Source of the DNA: Methanobacteriota archaeon
GTDB lineage: Archaea > Thermoplasmatota > Poseidoniia > Poseidoniales > Poseidoniaceae
NCBI GenBank assembly: GCA_002694585.1
Contig: NZMM01000007.1
Coordinates: forward strand, 11,905 to 22,475
Length of the DNA: 10,571 nucleotides
Direction: 5' to 3'
The notes under the pieces were generated by a model. It was given only the letters and a program-made list of their open reading frames with translations. It was not told the DNA's origin and ran no database searches. This document shows positions 6,732 through 10,571 of the stretch, one piece after another. Each line of letters begins with the position of its first letter. The first letter of the stretch is position 1. Position numbers and translations under genes: made by a program.

Positions 6732-7213
6732 GCGGCGTCCTTGGCTTCCTCGGCGATCTCCTCCATCTCCGCGTCGGAGATCCGTAGGGCGCTTTGGAAG
6801 GAACGCAGTTCTTCCATTTCATCTTCGGTGATGATGCCGTCCTCCCACGCTTCGCGGTAGGCGTCCAACAGGAAGTCTCGATAGGCCTCAGGGTTGAGAA
6901 GGACGTCACGGATGAGGCCGTGATCGGGCTCTCCCGCACCGCTGAGGTCCATCATGACCATGGAACGGCGGAGGTCCTTGACGACCATGTCCTTCAGGCC
7001 ATGACCGATCCACACCAATCCAGCGGCAGTGACGGTGGCGGCAAACCATCGCATGGTGTCAGGGTCGACCAAATCACCGGGGCTGAACATGTGGAACAAG
7101 CCGAGCAGCACCATGGCCGCGCCGCACATGACTTCGATCCAATCGTTGATGTCGGCCTCATCCTCGAAGATGGCCAAGCGTTCGTCGACGGCCTCGGCTT
7201 CGGGCGTGCTCAT
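6716..7213 (-). CDS. Two-helix membrane protein with acidic helical C-terminal domain
   Basis: A 165-residue protein with no clear family. An acidic N-terminal stretch (1-24) is followed by two membrane helices (about 25-43, EVMCGAAMVLLGLFHMF; and 55-72, MRWFAATVTAAGLVWIGHGL) forming a hairpin, which places both ends on the same, presumably cytoplasmic, side. The tail (about 100-162) is helical and very acidic: LIRDVLLNPEAYRDFLLDAY, then WEDGIITEDEMEELRSFQ and LRISDAEMEEIAEEA. The DG.I..DE..EL..F....IS..E pattern resembles TerB-like or short EF-hand-like helical modules, but I would not assign either. Two starts are possible: ATG 7213 (used here) and ATG 7246, which adds 11 basic residues; neither has a Shine-Dalgarno site. 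Divergent from hel308 and overlapping the convergent membrane-protein gene by 16 nt at its 3' end. Confidence 0.72.
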   Translation of the reverse strand: MSTPEAEAVDERLAIFEDEADINDWIEVMCGAAMVLLGLFHMFSPGDLVDPDTMRWFAATVTAAGLVWIGHGLKDMVVKDLRRSMVMMDLSGAGEPDHGLIRDVLLNPEAYRDFLLDAYREAWEDGIITEDEMEELRSFQSALRISDAEMEEIAEEAKDAAQSQE

Positions 7214-7296
7214 GCATGCTGAGCGGCGGAGGGAGCGTTTGAGCATGTCGCTGCTGATGCACAGTCCTTTTGTCCTCTCGTCATGGCACCCACGCT

Positions 7297-9861
7297 ATGG
7301 AACTCGATGCAGACCGCATCGAGGACGTGCCGCTCCCTGATGCCGCACGAACCTTTCTTCGTGAATCATGGGGCATTGAGCGGTTGCATCCCCCACAAGC
7401 CGAGGCCATGCCCGCGGTGTTTTCTGGGCGCAACACCATCGTTGCCATCCCGACCGCGAGCGGGAAATCGCTTGTTGCCTACTTGGGTATCCTCCATCGT
7501 TTGTTGGTCACCCATCCGGGGAGCCGTGCCGTGTACATCGTGCCACTGAAAGCCCTTGCAAGCGAGAAGCACACCGAGATGGTGGAGCTGGCAAAGGCGG
7601 TTGGGTTGACGGTTGGGCTCGGCATCGGCGAAGCCACGGGCGAGCGGCGACTCATCGACGAGTGCGACATTTTGGTGTGCACCTCAGAGAAACTCGATTC
7701 GTTGATGCGCACCAAACCCGACAGGATGGCCAACGTCAGCGTCATCGTTGCCGATGAGTTCCACCTGTTGAACGACACCACCCGAGGCCCGACGCTGGAA
7801 ATCAACCTGACCCGCCTTCGGCACCTGCGCCCCGATGCCCAGATCATTGCCTTATCGGCCACCGTCGGCAATGCTCCCGACCTGGCCGCTTGGTTGGATG
7901 CGGCGCTGATTACGTCAAATTGGCGACCTGTTGCGTTGGAATACAGCACCTTGTACGAGCTTCACCTCGAGCCAAGGAAGATCCAGACCAATGCTACCGA
8001 CAACGACGAATTGCGTGCACCAAGGAAGCTGGAAGGGCCGACGTCCCACCCGACATGGGCGGTGTTGAACGATGTTACCGACCAGCACGGGCAGGTCCTC
8101 ATTTTTGTTGCCACACGCCGCTCTGCTGTATCGGAAGCCAAGCGCCTCTCGGAGCGGTTTCGTCGACGGTTGTCAAAGGACGATCCCGATCGGTTGGAAC
8201 GCTTGACGGTCCTCGCATCCTCGTTGGAAGGCGCGGATCAGACCACACTCGGTGAAACGCTTCGCACCTGCGTTTCCGGCGGGGTGGCCTTTCACCACGC
8301 TGGCCTGACCCATGCGCAACGTGGTGCCATCGAAGCGGCGTTCAAGCGAGGTGATTTGGCGGGCATTGTGGCCACGCCGACGCTTGCAGCCGGCGTCAAC
8401 CTGCCTGCCCGTCGTGTGCTGGTGCGGGACGTGAAGCGTTTCGATGACGGCGCCAGTCGGCCGATGCCCGTCATGGAGGTGAGGCAAATGCTCGGCCGTG
8501 CTGGGCGCCCGCGCTACGATGACTTTGGCGAGGCTTGGATCCTCTGCAAGGGCACCGACGGCTGGGAAGTGGCTGACCGTATCGCGGACCACTACTTCCA
8601 CGGGCCTGTCGAAGACGTCACCTCGAAACTGGCAAACGAAGCAGCTCTGCGCATTCACGTGCTTTCCGCCGTCGCTGCAGGGCGGCTTGAACATCGAGGC
8701 GACATTGAGTCCTTCTTCTCCAAAACCTTCCTGGCCACACAATGGCCCTCGGGGGAACTCATGGAACGCCTCGGAACCATCCTCGATTGGTTGGTCGACG
8801 AACGCTTTCTTCGCCGGCTAGACCCAGACCCGGGATACGTCCCATCTGTGTTGGGCGAGGAGGAGGAGGTCTGGGACGACGAGGTTCCCGTGTGGGCAGC
8901 ACCCGCACACGGTCGCGATGATTTGCTGTGGGAGGGGGCCTCTGCACCCCCCCAAAGCACCACTGTGCGGCGGGAATCTCCTCCATCCTTCGGTTTCACC
9001 CCCGCTGCGTCGTTGGGGCAAGCCACCGTCACGGTCAGCCATGTGCGAGATCCTGCGACAAGGTACGAAGCAACCCCGATGGGCGAAGCGGTCACGCGGC
9101 TCTATCTTGATCCTGCATCCGCTTCCGTGTTGCGGACAGGGCTGCGACGTGCCGTCCGTCGTTTGGTCCGCGACGACGCTCCAGTGACGGTGTTCAGTTT
9201 GCTGCACTTGGCGGCCTCCACGAATGATTTTGCCCGCCTTTGGCTCAAAAGCAAGGACATGGACCGTGACTCCGATTTGTGGAAGAAATACGCGCACGTG
9301 ACCGACGAAGTGCTGATCGACGAGCCCTTTCAGGAACGAGATTTGTCGACCGTCAAATCAGCATGGCTGCTCGAGTCTTGGATCGACGAGAAGACCCTTC
9401 GGCAGATTGAGTCGGTGCACGACGTTGCTCCTGGCGACCTGCACCACAGGACAGACCTCATGGCGTGGCTGCTCGCGGCCAGCGAGGCGGTGTTGGCCAC
9501 GGACGACGTCTTCCATGACGACCACGCATCGGCGCTGCACGCCTTGTCCAGCCTCCTCGATGAATCGCGTCACCGTGTTCGTCACGGGTGCCGTGCCGAC
9601 CTGCTCCGGCTGGTGAAGGTCAGGCACGTGGGGCGCCTTCGTGCGCGTCGACTTGCAGAGGTGGGGATTCGAACGCCGGAAGACTTGCTCAACATGCCGC
9701 CGAGCCTGCGCGCGGACGTGGAAGCATGGCGGGGTTGGGGGCCCGTGCTCGTCCAGCGCATGATGGACGATGCGGCTCGATTTGCGGCACGCTCCGAACC
9801 GAAGCCCCGAGCGCGGAGCGACGATGAGCCCCTGCCCGGGGAACGCACGTCGGAGCGTTGA
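7297..9861 (+). CDS. hel308: ATP-dependent DNA helicase Hel308 (Ski2-like, superfamily 2)
   Basis: Archaeal Hel308 is a 3'-5' helicase that unwinds lagging strands at stalled replication forks. The motifs are complete and in order: PPQAEAM (Q-motif region, about 29-35), IPTASGKS with Lys57 (I), VPLKALASEK (Ia), DEFH at 153-156 (II; DEIH/DEVH is commoner in the family), SAT at 187-189 (III), IFVATRRSA near 269 (IV), FHHAGL (IVa), VATPTLAAGVNLPARRVLVRD from about 358 (V) and QMLGRAGRP at 397-405 (VI). The winged-helix and ratchet domains follow, and the C-terminus carries a helix-hairpin-helix module (VKVRHVGRLRARRLAEVGI, from about 772). At 854 residues it exceeds the usual ~700; the excess includes an acidic, Pro-rich insert around 515-590. 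ATG 7297 was chosen because MELDADRI aligns with typical Hel308 N-termini; an in-frame TTG at 7270 is possible. Cgi121 follows 25 nt later. Confidence 0.93.
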   Translation: MELDADRIEDVPLPDAARTFLRESWGIERLHPPQAEAMPAVFSGRNTIVAIPTASGKSLVAYLGILHRLLVTHPGSRAVYIVPLKALASEKHTEMVELAKAVGLTVGLGIGEATGERRLIDECDILVCTSEKLDSLMRTKPDRMANVSVIVADEFHLLNDTTRGPTLEINLTRLRHLRPDAQIIALSATVGNAPDLAAWLDAALITSNWRPVALEYSTLYELHLEPRKIQTNATDNDELRAPRKLEGPTSHPTWAVLNDVTDQHGQVLIFVATRRSAVSEAKRLSERFRRRLSKDDPDRLERLTVLASSLEGADQTTLGETLRTCVSGGVAFHHAGLTHAQRGAIEAAFKRGDLAGIVATPTLAAGVNLPARRVLVRDVKRFDDGASRPMPVMEVRQMLGRAGRPRYDDFGEAWILCKGTDGWEVADRIADHYFHGPVEDVTSKLANEAALRIHVLSAVAAGRLEHRGDIESFFSKTFLATQWPSGELMERLGTILDWLVDERFLRRLDPDPGYVPSVLGEEEEVWDDEVPVWAAPAHGRDDLLWEGASAPPQSTTVRRESPPSFGFTPAASLGQATVTVSHVRDPATRYEATPMGEAVTRLYLDPASASVLRTGLRRAVRRLVRDDAPVTVFSLLHLAASTNDFARLWLKSKDMDRDSDLWKKYAHVTDEVLIDEPFQERDLSTVKSAWLLESWIDEKTLRQIESVHDVAPGDLHHRTDLMAWLLAASEAVLATDDVFHDDHASALHALSSLLDESRHRVRHGCRADLLRLVKVRHVGRLRARRLAEVGIRTPEDLLNMPPSLRADVEAWRGWGPVLVQRMMDDAARFAARSEPKPRARSDDEPLPGERTSER

Positions 9862-9886
9862 TGAGCAGCCGTGCCTCCCTTTGCGC

Positions 9887-10360
9887 ATGGACCACACCTG
9901 TGTGGCTTGGCAAGGCGCTGCCGTGGAGGACCCACGTGCACTTGCGATGGCCCTCGATGCCTTAGAGGTCGAAGGTACCTTCGTGGTGCTTGCTGACGAT
10001 GTTTTGGCCTCTGATCGCCATTTGGCGGCAGCGGTGGGCATGGCACATCGGCGGTGGGAGCGCGGTCGTGCCGTTGGCCGAACGCTCGGGGCGGAACTCA
10101 TGCGCTGCCTTGCAGGGAGCCACCATATCGGCGAGGCAATCCGTGCCGTCGGCCTTCAGGCCGGGGCTGCGAAGGGATGGTTGGTCGGTTTGGGGGCTGG
10201 CAAAGACGAAACCGAATCTCTCCTTGCGCGCTTTGGTTTCACGCCATGCGCCCCACACACGATGACGGGTGAGGGGCGGGAGCGGCTTGGGCTCCCCGCG
10301 ACGGGCGAGCTTGAACTGCTCGCTTTGGGCTTGGTCGCTGAGGCCGACCTCCTCGCGTAA
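9887..10360 (+). CDS. cgi121: KEOPS complex subunit Cgi121
   Basis: A 157-residue protein matching the Cgi121/TPRKB family in length and in its helical core: HLAAAVGMAHRRWERGRAVG, then TLGAELMRCLAGSHHIGEAI (67-86), the counterpart of the family's conserved slg.E.l.yl.g..qI..Ai segment, then GLQAGAAKGWLVGLG, the strand after it. KEOPS (Kae1, Bud32, Cgi121, Pcc1) transfers threonylcarbamoyl to A37 of ANN-decoding tRNAs (t6A), and Cgi121 binds the tRNA and contacts Bud32. The other KEOPS genes are not in the window. The start is chosen at ATG 9887, 25 nt after the hel308 stop; TTG 9881 is an alternative. No good Shine-Dalgarno site is seen, so read-through from hel308 is likely. Archaeal genomes often place cgi121 beside hel308 (from memory, not checked), which supports both calls. 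Confidence 0.82.
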   Translation: MDHTCVAWQGAAVEDPRALAMALDALEVEGTFVVLADDVLASDRHLAAAVGMAHRRWERGRAVGRTLGAELMRCLAGSHHIGEAIRAVGLQAGAAKGWLVGLGAGKDETESLLARFGFTPCAPHTMTGEGRERLGLPATGELELLALGLVAEADLLA

Positions 10361-10368
10361 CACGAGGG

Positions 10369-10373
10369 TTAAA
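10369..10373 (+). promoter_or_regulatory. Possible TATA box for a leaderless TldD/PmbA-family transcript
   Basis: TTAAA, in the context GGGTTAAACAC, is the only AT-rich patch in the 38-nt gap after cgi121. Its centre (10371) is about 28 nt before the ATG at 10399, near the distance expected for an archaeal TATA box serving a leaderless mRNA. It matches the TTTAWATA-type consensus only partly, and a Shine-Dalgarno alternative (GGGTGA at 10390-10395, 9 nt before the ATG at 10405) also exists. Confidence 0.35.
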
Positions 10374-10398
10374 CACTGTCCCACGCGCTGGGTGAATC

Positions 10399-10571
10399 AT
10401 GGTCATGGACACCACGTCGTCGACAGGACGATGGCTCAGCGCGGAACGTGCGACGAAGATGTTTGATCGTCTCACAAACCTTGGTGCCACGTACGTGGAA
10501 CTTCGGGCCATGTCATGCGACTCAAACGTCGTGCGCCTGCGCGACGGTTCCATGGACGCAGCCGTTCCCGC
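10399..10571 (+). CDS. TldD/PmbA-family protein, N-terminal fragment (3' end outside window)
   Basis: The frame opens at ATG 10399 (or ATG 10405) and stays open to the right edge, giving 57 complete codons. The visible part, AERATKMFDRLTNLGATYVELRAMSCDSNVVRLRDGSMDAA, has the features of the TldD/PmbA N-terminal domain: a helix leading to GA.YVE.R, then a strand ending in a short DG turn. Family members form a TldD-TldE metalloprotease heterodimer that degrades small peptides and matures modified peptides in bacteria; the archaeal role is not well settled. The HExxxH site (TldD) or its absence (PmbA/TldE) would lie beyond the window, so the two cannot be told apart. Transcription may start at a TATA-like patch just upstream. 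Confidence 0.65.
   Translation, partial: MVMDTTSSTGRWLSAERATKMFDRLTNLGATYVELRAMSCDSNVVRLRDGSMDAAVP

Noticed and set aside
8947..8953. Run of seven C in hel308 (and a similar run at 4376-4382 in the SprT-like gene) as possible frameshift sites
   Set aside because: Both reading frames continue into recognisable motifs after the run (ratchet/HhH domains; HHELIH and zinc ribbon), so neither gene is broken here.
9861..9965. Short open frame from ATG 9861 overlapping the hel308 stop (34 codons)
   Set aside because: It has no ribosome site, and its sequence is low-complexity and shifted relative to the Cgi121 frame, which carries the recognisable family pattern.
10361..10398. Intrinsic terminator between cgi121 and the TldD/PmbA-family gene
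   Set aside because: There is no stem followed by a T-run; only a short TTAAA patch better read as a possible TATA box.
1..10571. Mobile element, CRISPR array, tRNA or rRNA gene, or defence cluster
   Set aside because: No spaced direct repeats, terminal inverted repeats, transposase or integrase motifs, or structural RNA were recognised by eye; the content reads as core archaeal genes plus unknown membrane proteins.

Overview
The window (GC-rich, very compact, almost no intergenic DNA) looks like a chromosomal segment of a euryarchaeon, most plausibly a marine group II / Poseidoniales-like lineage of the Thermoplasmata side. The mix of genes supports this: an archaeal Hel308 helicase directly followed by a KEOPS Cgi121 subunit, together with a bacterial-type DNA gyrase A subunit of the kind such Euryarchaeota acquired. 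GTG and TTG starts, Shine-Dalgarno-led starts and possible leaderless starts are mixed. The taxonomic placement is inference from gene content, not from a marker-gene comparison.

Layout, left to right: (1) the C-terminal beta-pinwheel of GyrA (+, cut by the left edge); (2) a short spacer with an inverted repeat, then a DRE-TIM (HMGL-like) acyl transferase of the isopropylmalate/homocitrate/citramalate synthase type (+); (3) on the minus strand, overlapping it tail to tail, a zinc carboxypeptidase-fold deacylase of the succinylglutamate desuccinylase/aspartoacylase family; (4) divergent from that, a plus-strand run of a hotdog-fold thioesterase, a SprT-like zinc metalloprotein and a large signal-peptide-bearing membrane protein, with 12-18 nt gaps or a 4-nt overlap between them, so probably one operon; (5) a minus-strand two-helix membrane protein with an acidic helical tail, again overlapping tail to tail; (6) divergent from it, Hel308, then Cgi121, then the start of a TldD/PmbA-family gene (cut by the right edge).

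Functional themes: DNA topology and repair (GyrA, Hel308, possibly SprT), tRNA t6A modification (Cgi121), central or amino-acid metabolism (HMGL-like synthase, deacylase, thioesterase), and two membrane proteins of unknown role. No tRNA, rRNA, CRISPR array, insertion sequence or phage gene was seen, and the region reads as core chromosome rather than a genomic island. I did not find a clear new multi-gene system. The best candidates for new biology are the uncharacterised 665-residue membrane protein translationally coupled to the SprT-like gene, the divergent HMGL-like synthase, and the large insert in Hel308.
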